Assembly: GCF_020171845.1 (NCBI RefSeq) | Contig: NZ_JAIVAM010000003.1 | Coordinates: 62,001-126,000, forward strand | DNA: 64,000 nt | Direction: 5' to 3' | Origin: Cytobacillus kochii | GTDB lineage: Bacteria > Bacillota > Bacilli > Bacillales > Cytobacillaceae | Shown here: positions 1 to 8,997 of the stretch, in pieces | Layout of the letters: every line of letters starts with the position of its first letter | Numbering within the stretch: position 1 is the stretch's first letter | Position numbers and translations under genes: made by a program | Notes under the pieces: generated by a model | What the model was told of the DNA's origin: nothing | Databases searched by the model: none | What the model saw: the letters and a program-made list of their open reading frames with translations, nothing else

Positions 1-53
1 AATAGAATGTATACCTTTGTTCATATTTGGCTTGAATATGCTTTTAGTAACAA

Positions 54-82
54 TTCTTTAACGAAACTTAATAAATTATAAT
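54..82 (+). promoter_or_regulatory. possible promoter upstream of pfkA
   Basis: TTCTTT at 54-59 and TATAAT at 77-82 are separated by 17 nt. The -10 is perfect but the -35 is poor. It lies about 140 nt before pfkA, and no better sigma-A candidate is visible between the window edge and the gene. The true promoter could lie before the window. Confidence 0.3.
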
Positions 83-183
83 TGTGATGTTTATTTTTTC
101 GTGCTATTTTAACAGTAGAAGAAGCTTATTAACCTTTTGTAGGTCCTCTTTTCCCTTTCCCCTAGGTTCGTTCATATTAATAG

Positions 184-1182
<999 letters not shown>

Positions 1183-1211
1183 GCGTACATAATTAGGAGG
1201 TATATATTAAT

Positions 1212-2972
1212 ATGCGTAAAACGAAAATTGTTTGTACAATTGGACCAGCTAGTGAAAGTATTGAAAAAATTATTGAATTAATAAATGCTGGCATGAATGT
1301 AGCAAGATTAAATTTTTCACACGGGAATTTTGCAGAACATGGTGAGCGAATTGCTAATATCCGCGAAGCATCCAAGCAAACTGGAAAGACAGTTGCAATT
1401 TTATTAGATACAAAAGGTCCGGAAATACGTACAAATGATATGAAAGACGGTGCGATTGAATTAGAAGCGGGTAACAATATCATTGTGAGTATGAATGAAG
1501 TGGAAGGGACAACAGACAAATTCTCTGTTACATATAGTGGCCTCATTGATGATGTTCACATTGGCTCTAGTATTCTTTTAGATGATGGGTTGATTGCTTT
1601 GGAAGTCGATGCTATCAATAAAGAGAAAGAAGAAATTCATGCGAAAATCTTAAATAGCGGTACGTTAAAGAATAAAAAAGGTGTGAATGTACCAGGTGTT
1701 TCAGTTAACCTCCCTGGCATCACAGAAAAGGATGCCAAGGATATTCTTTTTGGAATTGAGCAAGAAGTTGACTTTATTGCCGCTTCCTTTGTGAGACGAC
1801 CATCAGACGTTTTAGAAATTCGTCAATTACTAGAAGAAAATAATGCAGAATATATTCATATTATCCCCAAAATCGAAAACCAAGAAGGCGTAGATAATAT
1901 TGAAGGTATTCTAGAAGTGTCAGATGGTTTAATGGTAGCGCGTGGAGATTTAGGTGTTGAAATTCCAGCGGAGGAAGTACCGCTTGTACAAAAGCAATTA
2001 ATTAAAAAATGCAACGAACTTGGAAAGCCGGTTATTACAGCAACACAAATGTTAGATTCCATGCAAAGAAACCCTCGCCCAACTCGTGCGGAAGCAAGTG
2101 ATGTTGCTAATGCCATTTTTGATGGTACGGATGCAATCATGTTATCAGGTGAAACAGCAGCGGGTTCTTACCCTGTAGAAGCAGTTAAAACGATGCATAA
2201 TATCGCTTCTCGTGCAGAAACAGCCTTAAATCATAGAGAAATTTTATCTCAAAGAAGTAAAAATAATAAACATAATGTGACCGATGCCATCGGCCAATCT
2301 GTTGCACATACAGCACTAAACTTAGGAGTCAGCGCCATTATCACACCTACAGAGAGTGGACATACAGCTAGAATGATTGCTAAATTCAGACCGGTGAATC
2401 CAATCGTAGCTGTCACTTCACATGAATACGTTTCTCGTCGCTTATCACTTGTATGGGGAGTATATTCGCAAGTTGGCCAAAAGGCTAAGACAACCGATGA
2501 TATGCTAGATATAGCTGTAGAAGAAAGTCTACAAACAGGAATCGTTCATTCGGGGGATCTTGTTGTTATAACAGCTGGAGTTCCGGTTGGAGAAGCAGGA
2601 ACAACAAACTTAATGAAAATTCATGTAGTTGGCGATATCATTGCAAAAGCTCAAGGAATTGGCAGAAAGTCAGCATTTGGTAAAGCAGTTATTGCCCGCA
2701 ATGCGAAAGAAGCGATGGAAAAGGTTACAGAAGGCTCAATACTCGTAACAATTGGGTCTGATCGTGAAATGGTCCCAGCTATTGAAAAATGTAGTGCTTT
2801 AATTACTGAAGAAGGTGGTCTAACGAGCCATGGTGCTGTAATTGGTTTAAACCTTGGTATTCCGGTTATTGTCGGTTTAGATATGGCTACAAAATTAATT
2901 AAGGACGGTCAAGACATTACAGTAGACTCACAAAGAGGTGTCATTTATAACGGCCATGCGAGTGTCTTATAA
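1212..2972 (+). CDS. pyk: pyruvate kinase with C-terminal PEP-utiliser-like domain
   Basis: Converts phosphoenolpyruvate and ADP to pyruvate and ATP, the last step of glycolysis. The 586-residue protein has the TIM barrel from CTIGPASES at the N-terminus, an inserted beta domain around residues 70-170, the signature around [14 protein letters not shown] near 217, and [12 protein letters not shown] near 240. After the usual pyruvate kinase C-domain there is an extra region from about residue 475 carrying [21 protein letters not shown], related to the phosphohistidine domain of PEP synthase and PTS enzyme I. This extra domain is characteristic of Bacillus and Geobacillus enzymes. The start is preceded by AGGAGGT. 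It is the second gene of the pfkA-pyk operon and is followed by a terminator. Confidence 0.97.
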   Translation: MRKTKIVCTIGPASESIEKIIELINAGMNVARLNFSHGNFAEHGERIANIREASKQTGKTVAILLDTKGPEIRTNDMKDGAIELEAGNNIIVSMNEVEGTTDKFSVTYSGLIDDVHIGSSILLDDGLIALEVDAINKEKEEIHAKILNSGTLKNKKGVNVPGVSVNLPGITEKDAKDILFGIEQEVDFIAASFVRRPSDVLEIRQLLEENNAEYIHIIPKIENQEGVDNIEGILEVSDGLMVARGDLGVEIPAEEVPLVQKQLIKKCNELGKPVITATQMLDSMQRNPRPTRAEASDVANAIFDGTDAIMLSGETAAGSYPVEAVKTMHNIASRAETALNHREILSQRSKNNKHNVTDAIGQSVAHTALNLGVSAIITPTESGHTARMIAKFRPVNPIVAVTSHEYVSRRLSLVWGVYSQVGQKAKTTDDMLDIAVEESLQTGIVHSGDLVVITAGVPVGEAGTTNLMKIHVVGDIIAKAQGIGRKSAFGKAVIARNAKEAMEKVTEGSILVTIGSDREMVPAIEKCSALITEEGGLTSHGAVIGLNLGIPVIVGLDMATKLIKDGQDITVDSQRGVIYNGHASVL

Positions 2973-2980
2973 ACATAGAA

Positions 2981-3018
2981 GAACTGTCGGATACTATTAA
3001 TCGGCAGTTCTTTTTTTT
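2981..3018 (+). terminator. pyk terminator
   Basis: GAACTGTCG (2981-2989) pairs with CGGCAGTTC (3002-3010), with one G-U pair, and is followed by a run of eight T. It ends the pfkA-pyk transcript. Confidence 0.92.
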
Positions 3019-3107
3019 ATATATGATTGAAAAATAAGGTTGAGGAGATATTTAGACAACCTAATTAAATTTTTAACTCAAAATAGAATATAATTGTTGC
3101 CAATATC

Positions 3108-3126
3108 GTTATATTAGTATAACATA
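3108..3126. promoter_or_regulatory. CcpN-like operator upstream of the dicarboxylate transporter
   Basis: On the minus strand 3126-3116 reads TATGTTATACT. This fits the published CcpN consensus (TRTGHYATAYW, as I recall it) and is identical to the site over the gapB -10 box at 20298-20308. It overlaps an inverted repeat, GTTATA-TTAG-TATAAC (3108-3123). The function is inferred from the match and from the gluconeogenic nature of C4-dicarboxylate uptake. Confidence 0.4.
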
Positions 3127-3237
3127 ATATTGAATATAATATATCACAATTATAATGATAACATATCTCTTAAATTATTTTGAATAGAAATATTGAAAAA
3201 AATAAATAAATACATAATTAAAGGGAGTGGTGAGGAT

Positions 3238-4869
3238 ATGCTGAATTATATGCAAGGATTTTGGATGGAAATGTGGAGGTTGCATGATCAAATAAAGGAC
3301 TTATTACGGTTATTCTCTGTGAAGAACGAGTCTGATAAGAACCAATCAAATGAATTGAAGCAATCAGATGAAAATAATGGAGAGAATCCGAAACAGAGAA
3401 AAAGAACGAAAAAACAGAATATAGGTTTATTATTAGGGCCCATTCTTTTTGCTTTAACCCTCCTATTTGTTTCACCTGAAGGAATGTCAAGAGAAGCCCA
3501 AGCAGTGCTAGCAAGTACTCTTTGGGTTGCTGTCTGGTGGATTACTGAGGCCATACCAATACCAGTAACTTCACTATTGCCGATCATTCTCTTTCCCGTT
3601 ACTGGTGCAGTGACTGAAGGAATTACGAGTTCATATGCGGATAATACAATATTCTTATTTTTAGGTGGCTTTATTATCGCCATTGCGATGGAAAAGTGGA
3701 ATCTCCATTTAAGAATTGCACTTGGTATCATTACTGTGGTTGGTACTAGTACATCTAGGCTTGTTCTTGGGTTTATGGTGGCTACAGGTTTCCTTTCAAT
3801 GTGGATATCGAATACTGCAACCGCCATGATGATGATGCCGATTGCCATTGCTGTTATTACACATGTAAACGATTCCATGAAGTCGGAAAGAGAATCTGCT
3901 AACCGGTTTGGTAAGTCACTAATGCTAGGGATTGCCTATGCAGCTTCAATAGGTGGTTTAGGTACTTTAATTGGGACACCTCCAAATATGATTTTTGCAG
4001 GTGTTGTAAAAGAAATTTATGGGATTGATATTTCTTTTGCTACATGGATGCTATTTGGGGTTCCTTTCGCAGCTATTTTATTACTTGTAGCCTGGTTTTA
4101 CTTAATTAAAATTGCTTTCCCTATGAGAATCAAGGAGCTTCCAGGTGGAAAAGAAATCATTTCTTCTGAAAGAAAACGTTTAGGAAATATATCTTTTGAG
4201 GAAAAATTAGTATTAGTAGTGTTTCTTGCTACTGCGGTTGCGTGGATTACAAGATCGTTTATTCCTTTTGATTTTATGAGCCGAATCGACGACACGATTA
4301 TAGCGATTGCTGCAGCGATTATTCTATTTCTTTTACCATCGAAAAGTAGTAAGGATTCTCAGCTCTTAAATTGGAAAGATGCATTGAATATTCCTTGGGG
4401 GATATTATTACTATTTGGTGGGGGATTAGCAATCGCCAAAGGATTTAAGGATTCAGGCTTAGCCACATGGATTGGAGAGCAGTTAACTGTTTTAGAGGGT
4501 GTGCATCTTGTTATTGTCATTCTATGCGTAACAGCACTTGTGACATTCTTAACTGAGATTACATCAAATACGGCAACAGCTACAATGATGTTCCCTATTA
4601 TGGCATCTTTAGCATTAGCGTTAGACCTTCATCCGTATGCGCTTATGGTAGCTGCTGCAATTGCTGCTTCATGTGCGTTTATGCTCCCTGTGGCCACACC
4701 GCCTAATGCTATTGTCTTTGGATCTGGCTATTTAAAAATAGGAGATATGGCTAAATCCGGATTTTGGTTAAGTATTTTTACAATTATCTTTGTTGGTGTA
4801 ATGATTTATTTCTATATGCCAATTGCATGGGGTATCGATATAGGTACTTTCCCGAATTCGTTTAAGTAG
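3238..4869 (+). CDS. sodium/dicarboxylate symporter, DASS (SLC13) family, SdcS-like
   Basis: Predicted to import C4-dicarboxylates such as succinate, fumarate or malate with sodium across the cell membrane. The 543-residue protein has a polar, charged N-terminal stretch of about 60 residues and then a dozen or so hydrophobic segments. It carries both SNT motifs that bind sodium and carboxylate in this family, WISNTATAMMMMP near residue 190 and EITSNTATATMMFP near 442, plus the paired TPPN motifs (GTLIGTPPN and VATPPNAIVFGSG). I chose the ATG at 3238 over the upstream TTG at 3193 because GGGAG lies 10 nt before it. It stands alone between the pyk terminator and fxsA. The exact substrate cannot be read from sequence; sulfate or citrate transport is less likely. 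Confidence 0.9.
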   Translation: MLNYMQGFWMEMWRLHDQIKDLLRLFSVKNESDKNQSNELKQSDENNGENPKQRKRTKKQNIGLLLGPILFALTLLFVSPEGMSREAQAVLASTLWVAVWWITEAIPIPVTSLLPIILFPVTGAVTEGITSSYADNTIFLFLGGFIIAIAMEKWNLHLRIALGIITVVGTSTSRLVLGFMVATGFLSMWISNTATAMMMMPIAIAVITHVNDSMKSERESANRFGKSLMLGIAYAASIGGLGTLIGTPPNMIFAGVVKEIYGIDISFATWMLFGVPFAAILLLVAWFYLIKIAFPMRIKELPGGKEIISSERKRLGNISFEEKLVLVVFLATAVAWITRSFIPFDFMSRIDDTIIAIAAAIILFLLPSKSSKDSQLLNWKDALNIPWGILLLFGGGLAIAKGFKDSGLATWIGEQLTVLEGVHLVIVILCVTALVTFLTEITSNTATATMMFPIMASLALALDLHPYALMVAAAIAASCAFMLPVATPPNAIVFGSGYLKIGDMAKSGFWLSIFTIIFVGVMIYFYMPIAWGIDIGTFPNSFK

Positions 4870-4984
4870 CATTTTGTTCTTAAATTTATAAAGTGGGAAT
4901 TTCCAATGATGGAAATGTGTTATGTTTCTCGGGAGCCCATAATTTTGATATCATTATATATATAAAATATAATGAGGTGGCTAA

Positions 4985-5374
4985 ATGCGCTATATATTAT
5001 TACCGCTAATTTTAATCCCGGCGATTGAAATTGTTGTACTGCTTCTTGCCGGTAAGGCTTTAGGTGTGGCCGTGACATTTCTTCTAATTATATTGACTGG
5101 CGTTTTTGGCGTTTATATAGCAAAAAGGCAAGGGATGGAAGTAATGAAAAAGGTACAGATGGAAACGCGCCGAGGGGAAATGCCGGGTGATTCCATGCTA
5201 GATGGTCTTTGTATATTCATAGCAGGTGTTTTCCTTGTGTTACCAGGGTTTATTTCAGATTTCATAGGTGTTCTTTTATTAATTCCTTTTATAAGAAATA
5301 AATTAAAAATTATTTTGTATCACTTCCTTAGAAGACGTATTAATCATGGCAACATCAAAGTGATAAAATGGTGA
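4985..5374 (+). CDS. fxsA: FxsA family inner-membrane protein
   Basis: A 129-residue membrane protein of the FxsA family, named for suppressing phage exclusion of T7 in E. coli; its role in Bacillus is unknown. Three or four hydrophobic segments are visible, the first two separated by a short loop near residue 20. The conserved stretch GVYIAKRQGMEVMKKVQ follows, then a second hydrophobic pair around LVLPGFISDFIGVLLLIPF, and a basic tail (FLRRRINHG). GAGGTGG lies 5 nt before the ATG. It is monocistronic, ended by a hairpin shared with the convergent ytvI. The B. subtilis counterpart is known as ytzA. Confidence 0.9.
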   Translation: MRYILLPLILIPAIEIVVLLLAGKALGVAVTFLLIILTGVFGVYIAKRQGMEVMKKVQMETRRGEMPGDSMLDGLCIFIAGVFLVLPGFISDFIGVLLLIPFIRNKLKIILYHFLRRRINHGNIKVIKW

Positions 5375-5426
5375 GCATTTAGACAAAGGTGATCCCATAT
5401 ATTAAAAAAAGAATAGACAAAAAAAG

Positions 5427-5463
5427 ATCCGAACATATCCAATTCATTTATGTTCGGATTTTT
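5427..5463. terminator. bidirectional terminator between fxsA and ytvI
   Basis: ATCCGAACATA (5427-5437) and TATGTTCGGAT (5449-5459) form an 11-bp stem. T-runs flank it in both directions (TTTTT rightward, and seven A before the stem, which read as U in leftward transcripts). It lies between convergent genes and can serve both. Confidence 0.88.
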
Positions 5464-5543
5464 ACATTGGCGAGAAGTTGGTTTATAGTCGAGGTTCAAA
5501 AAAGGAGTCCCTCAAATTTAGCATCTATTATAATGGCTGTCTT

Positions 5544-6665
5544 CTATTTCTCCTCTCTTCCATTTTTTATATAAAGCCAAATATCTGTGAATACTTTTGC
5601 TCTGTACAAAGTAGAAAGGATGACAAGAATAATTGGACCAATTATGAGTCCGAGGAATCCAAATAGTTTAAAGCCAATAAACAAAGCGATTAAAGTCGCC
5701 AATGGATCTAAACCAATATTGGAAGATAAAATCTTTGGTTCCATTACTTGTCTTTGGACAATAATAATAACGTACAGGATAGAGAGTCCAACTGCAATGG
5801 TCGTTTCACCAATAAAAAAGGAATAAATAATCCATGGAATAAAGATGATACCTGTTCCTAAATAAGGAAGAATATCAACCATACCGGCGATAATGGCGAT
5901 TGTCATCGCATAATCTATGTTTAATATTAATAAGCCCAACAAGATGATAAGAGTAGTAATTGAAATTAAAGTTGCTTGTGCCTTTATAAAGCCAAAAAGG
6001 GCAGATTTCAGGTCAGTGAAGACGGTAATGCTACTGCGTCTTACATATTCAGGTGCCAGATTAAGAAAAAATAGTTTTATTTTTTCCCAGTCTTTACTAA
6101 TGAAAAATGAAGCCAAAAGAGAAAAAATAATGACAGTTGCTGCATTAGGTATCCATGAGAATAATGCAGGAAGCTTTTCGAAAAAAGATTGCAGAAAAAG
6201 TCCTAATGATTGTCCAATATTCTTACCTATTTCTTCTATATTGGCCATAACGCTTGCTTGTTGTTCTGTTCCTAGATGGTTAAATAAACTGGTTAGTTTA
6301 TTTAACACAGGCATAAATTGATTGGCGATCCAGTGTTCTATATGTGTAATAAACACTTGTACATGTGCTGGCACAACTTTTGATAGGTGAGCTGCCCCAG
6401 AGACCAATTCAGTGATCAAAATAACTGCGCCGCCCAGAATAACACCTATTAGTAATGTTAAAGAAATGAAAACAGAAAAAGATCGTGGTATTTTACATGT
6501 ATATTGAAAAAAATTGACCGTCCTATTAATGATGTATGCGATACCCAACCCTATTAGAAAAGGATAAGCAATGGATGACAAGTAAAAACTAGCAGATAAT
6601 AAAGTAAAGATGATGATTAAGACAAAAAAGAATCTCATGATTTGGTAATGTAGGGCACTTGTCAT
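5544..6665 (-). CDS. ytvI: AI-2E family transporter, sporulation protein YtvI
   Basis: A 373-residue polytopic membrane protein of the AI-2E transporter/permease family, which in Bacillus includes YtvI, a sporulation-associated integral membrane protein. About seven or eight hydrophobic segments are visible. The family-typical C-terminal half has DILPYLGTGIIFIPW near residue 265 and the VMEPKILSSNIGLDPLATL block near 310, where the conserved PG/GLHPL-like turn normally sits. AAGGAGGAG lies about 10 nt upstream of the ATG on the minus strand. It is convergent with fxsA and divergent from ytwI. Its transported substrate is unknown, and the autoinducer-2 label of the family should not be taken literally. 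Confidence 0.88.
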   Translation of the reverse strand: MTSALHYQIMRFFFVLIIIFTLLSASFYLSSIAYPFLIGLGIAYIINRTVNFFQYTCKIPRSFSVFISLTLLIGVILGGAVILITELVSGAAHLSKVVPAHVQVFITHIEHWIANQFMPVLNKLTSLFNHLGTEQQASVMANIEEIGKNIGQSLGLFLQSFFEKLPALFSWIPNAATVIIFSLLASFFISKDWEKIKLFFLNLAPEYVRRSSITVFTDLKSALFGFIKAQATLISITTLIILLGLLILNIDYAMTIAIIAGMVDILPYLGTGIIFIPWIIYSFFIGETTIAVGLSILYVIIIVQRQVMEPKILSSNIGLDPLATLIALFIGFKLFGFLGLIIGPIILVILSTLYRAKVFTDIWLYIKNGREEK

Positions 6666-6874
6666 TGTTCGGCGCTCCTCCTTAATGGATTTTAAGTGAA
6701 AAAGGTTGAATAATCTGACATTGTTTTCTAGACGCTAATTTTAATCTTTTAACCTAAAATATGCTCTTTTGTCCTTATTATCTTTAGTGGCGTAATGAGC
6801 GAAATAGAAATTAATTTTATCTTTTTTCGAAATTATGTTAAAATAACATCATTAGCAGGAAGGTGAGATAGAAT

Positions 6875-7330
6875 ATGGAGTCATTCCTGTTTTTACTACT
6901 GCTTTTAGCTATCAGTATTGTGGCTAAAAATCAATCTCTTATATTTGCGATTGCTGTCCTCCTATTGTTAAAATTAGTCGGAACAGAGTTAAAAGTGTTT
7001 TCATTTATCCAAAGTAAGGGTATTAATTGGGGTGTAACGATTATTACGATTGCTGTTTTAGCCCCTATTGCAAGTGGAGCAATCGGGTTCAAAGATCTAG
7101 CAGATGCGTTTAAATCACCTTATGCTTGGGTTGCTTGTATATCAGGCATTATCGTTGCTTTATTAGCAAAGGGTGGGCTTACCCTCCTATCAGAAGATCC
7201 ACATATTACGACTGCTCTTGTTCTAGGAACAATTCTAGCTATTACACTATTTAAAGGAGTAGCAGTCGGTCCGCTAATTGGAGCGGGTATCGCCTATTTA
7301 TTCATGAAGATATTTGAGTATATTCAATAA
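6875..7330 (+). CDS. ytwI: DUF441 family membrane protein YtwI
   Basis: A 151-residue, very hydrophobic protein with four or more predicted membrane segments and short polar loops, matching the DUF441 (YtwI/YeaL) family in length and pattern. The conserved middle GINWGVTIITIAVLAPIASGAIG and the C-terminal GVAVGPLIGAGIAYL are recognisable. An AGGAAGGTGAG Shine-Dalgarno region lies 7 nt before the ATG. It is divergent from ytvI and sits upstream of the long citZ control region. Its function is unknown, and no catalytic residues stand out. Confidence 0.88.
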   Translation: MESFLFLLLLLAISIVAKNQSLIFAIAVLLLLKLVGTELKVFSFIQSKGINWGVTIITIAVLAPIASGAIGFKDLADAFKSPYAWVACISGIIVALLAKGGLTLLSEDPHITTALVLGTILAITLFKGVAVGPLIGAGIAYLFMKIFEYIQ

Positions 7331-7375
7331 TTGGTAGAAAGCTATCAATCACTTGTATTTTTATGAATTTTTCGT

Positions 7376-7404
7376 TTCACAAAAGTCAGATAATTGTTTA
7401 TAAT
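7376..7404 (+). promoter_or_regulatory. sigma-A promoter of citZ
   Basis: TTCACA (7376-7381) and TATAAT (7399-7404) have 17-nt spacing. The start of transcription would be near 7411, giving an unusually long citZ leader of about 310 nt. Confidence 0.75.
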
Positions 7405-7464
7405 ATACATGTACAAATAGGTTTGATAGTTGAGTCTATGAAAATAGTAGATACTTTATACCAA

Positions 7465-7488
7465 AAAGAAAATGTAAGCATTTTCTTT
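7465..7488. promoter_or_regulatory. cre-like operator in the citZ leader
   Basis: A perfect 10-bp inverted repeat, AAAGAAAATG (7465-7474) and CATTTTCTTT (7479-7488), is centred on TAAG. The core TGTAAGCATTTTC resembles a CcpA cre site with two mismatches. CcpA repression of citZ is established in B. subtilis; its operation here is inferred. Confidence 0.6.
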
Positions 7489-7512
7489 CATTATTGTTTG
7501 TACATGTTTGTA

Positions 7513-7528
7513 CTGAGCATACGTTCAG
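7513..7528. promoter_or_regulatory. CTGAGC-ATAC-GTTCAG operator-like motif in the citZ leader
   Basis: Near-palindrome CTGAGC ATAC GTTCAG. Fourteen of the 15 bases from TGAGC onward (7514-7528) match the perfect palindrome upstream of etfB (49455-49474). It lies about 100 nt after the predicted citZ transcription start. The geometry suits a TetR-family dimer; the regulator is unknown. Confidence 0.4.
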
Positions 7529-7538
7529 AGATTGTTCT

Positions 7539-7650
7539 GTCAGATGGAAATCTGACTAAGAATGTCATTTAGTCTGTCTCCCAGCTTAATACATATTGGC
7601 TGGATTAAATCGGCTACAATAGCCAATAGAGCTATCAGGTTTATCTGATA
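7539..7650 (+). promoter_or_regulatory. structured 5' leader of citZ with three hairpins
   Basis: Three consecutive perfect hairpins lie between the operator-like motifs and the ribosome-binding site. They are GTCAGAT/ATCTGAC with a GGAA loop (7539-7556), TATTGGCT/AGCCAATA (7594-7601 with 7621-7628), and TATCAG/CTGATA (7633-7638 with 7645-7650). No U-run follows, so they are not terminators. In B. subtilis the citZ leader is reported to be bound by aconitase acting as an RNA-binding protein; whether that applies here is inference. Confidence 0.5.
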
Positions 7651-7722
7651 ACAACTTAATGAATAAGTTTCATGCAGACAGAGGGTTTGGGGAAAATATT
7701 TCAAAGAAGGAGATGGTTTGTT

Positions 7723-8841
7723 ATGACAGCGACACGCGGTCTGGAGGGTGTAGTAGCTACTACATCTGCTATCAGTTCAATCATTGATGATACTTTAACA
7801 TATGTAGGCTATAACATTGATGATTTGGCAGAGAATGCTAGTTTTGAGGAAGTCATCTATTTATTATGGCATGGTAAATTACCTACACAATCACAACTAG
7901 ATGAATTAAAAGCACAATTGGCAGAAAATATGAATTTGCCACAAGAGGTACTTGCTCATTTTAAGACTTATCCAATTGATCAAGTTCATCCAATGGCAGC
8001 TCTTCGCGCCGCTGTATCACTTCTTGGTCTTTATGATGAAGAAGCTGATGTAATGGAAGAGGATGCGAACTATAGAAAAGCCATCCGTTTACAAGCAAAA
8101 ATGCCAGCTATTGTTGCTGCATTTGCGCGTGTGAGAAAAGGCTTAGAGCCAATTGCTCCTAAAAAGGAATTAAGTTTTGCTGCTAACTTCTTGTTTATGT
8201 TAAATGGGGAAGAACCAGAAGATGTAGCAGTTGAAGCAATGAATAAAGCACTTGTTCTACATGCTGATCATGAATTAAATGCTTCTACTTTTACAGCTCG
8301 CGTTTGTGTTGCGACATTATCTGATATGTACTCAGGTATTACAGCAGCTATTGGTGCATTAAAAGGACCTCTACACGGTGGTGCTAACGAAGCTGTAATG
8401 AAAATGCTTAAAGAAATCGGGACATTAGATAATGTTGAACCTGCTATTCGTGAAAAATTAACAAATAAAGATAAAATAATGGGCTTCGGTCATCGTGTAT
8501 ATAGAAAAGGCGACCCAAGAGCGAAACATTTAAGAGAAATGTCTAAGAGATTAACAGAATTGACAGGCGAACCACATTGGTATGAAATGTCTACGAAAAT
8601 TGAAGGAATTGTGACTGGAGAGAAAGACCTTCCTCCTAATGTTGATTTTTATTCGGCATCTGTATACCACAGCTTAGGTATCGATCACGATCTCTTTACA
8701 CCAATCTTCGCAGTTAGCCGTGTATCTGGTTGGTTAGCTCATATTTTAGAACAATACTCTAATAATCGTTTAATCCGTCCTCGTGCTGATTATACAGGTC
8801 CAGGAATGCAAGCTTACGTTCCTGTTGAACAAAGAGGGTAA
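7723..8841 (+). CDS. citZ: citrate synthase CitZ
   Basis: Condenses acetyl-CoA and oxaloacetate to citrate at the entry of the TCA cycle. The 372-residue protein starts MTATRGLEGVVATTSAIS, like the B. subtilis enzyme of the same length. Catalytic residues are visible: His218 in GPLHGGANEA, His257 in GFGHRVYRKGDPRA and Asp308 in the later conserved block. I chose the ATG at 7723 because AAGGAG sits 10 nt upstream; an in-frame ATG at 7672 lacks a ribosome-binding site. It is the first gene of citZ-icd, preceded by a promoter, a cre-like site and a folded leader, which fits tight carbon control. Confidence 0.97.
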   Translation: MTATRGLEGVVATTSAISSIIDDTLTYVGYNIDDLAENASFEEVIYLLWHGKLPTQSQLDELKAQLAENMNLPQEVLAHFKTYPIDQVHPMAALRAAVSLLGLYDEEADVMEEDANYRKAIRLQAKMPAIVAAFARVRKGLEPIAPKKELSFAANFLFMLNGEEPEDVAVEAMNKALVLHADHELNASTFTARVCVATLSDMYSGITAAIGALKGPLHGGANEAVMKMLKEIGTLDNVEPAIREKLTNKDKIMGFGHRVYRKGDPRAKHLREMSKRLTELTGEPHWYEMSTKIEGIVTGEKDLPPNVDFYSASVYHSLGIDHDLFTPIFAVSRVSGWLAHILEQYSNNRLIRPRADYTGPGMQAYVPVEQRG

Positions 8842-8906
8842 ACTTTTTTATTGAGTTTTTTCAAAACAGATGATAATAATAAATAAAGATAAACAAGCTA
8901 CCAGTA

Positions 8907-8936
8907 AAAGGTTAGAGGGTTTGCCTTCTAGCCTTT
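8907..8936 (+). other. intercistronic hairpin between citZ and icd
   Basis: Positions 8907-8919 and 8924-8936 pair over 13 bp, including G-U pairs, around a TTTG loop. No T-run follows, so it is unlikely to terminate. It may stabilise the citZ part of the mRNA or mark a processing point between the two genes. Confidence 0.5.
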
Positions 8937-8997
8937 GATTCTGATAAGTTTGTGATGTGTTACTTTTAACACAAGGAAATTGGAGGGAGAAATTATT

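Noticed and set aside
4945-4973. TTGATA-17-TATAAT directly before fxsA
   Set aside because: A start from this promoter would fall at or within the SD (4974-4980), making the mRNA nearly leaderless although a good SD is present; fxsA is more likely transcribed from further upstream.
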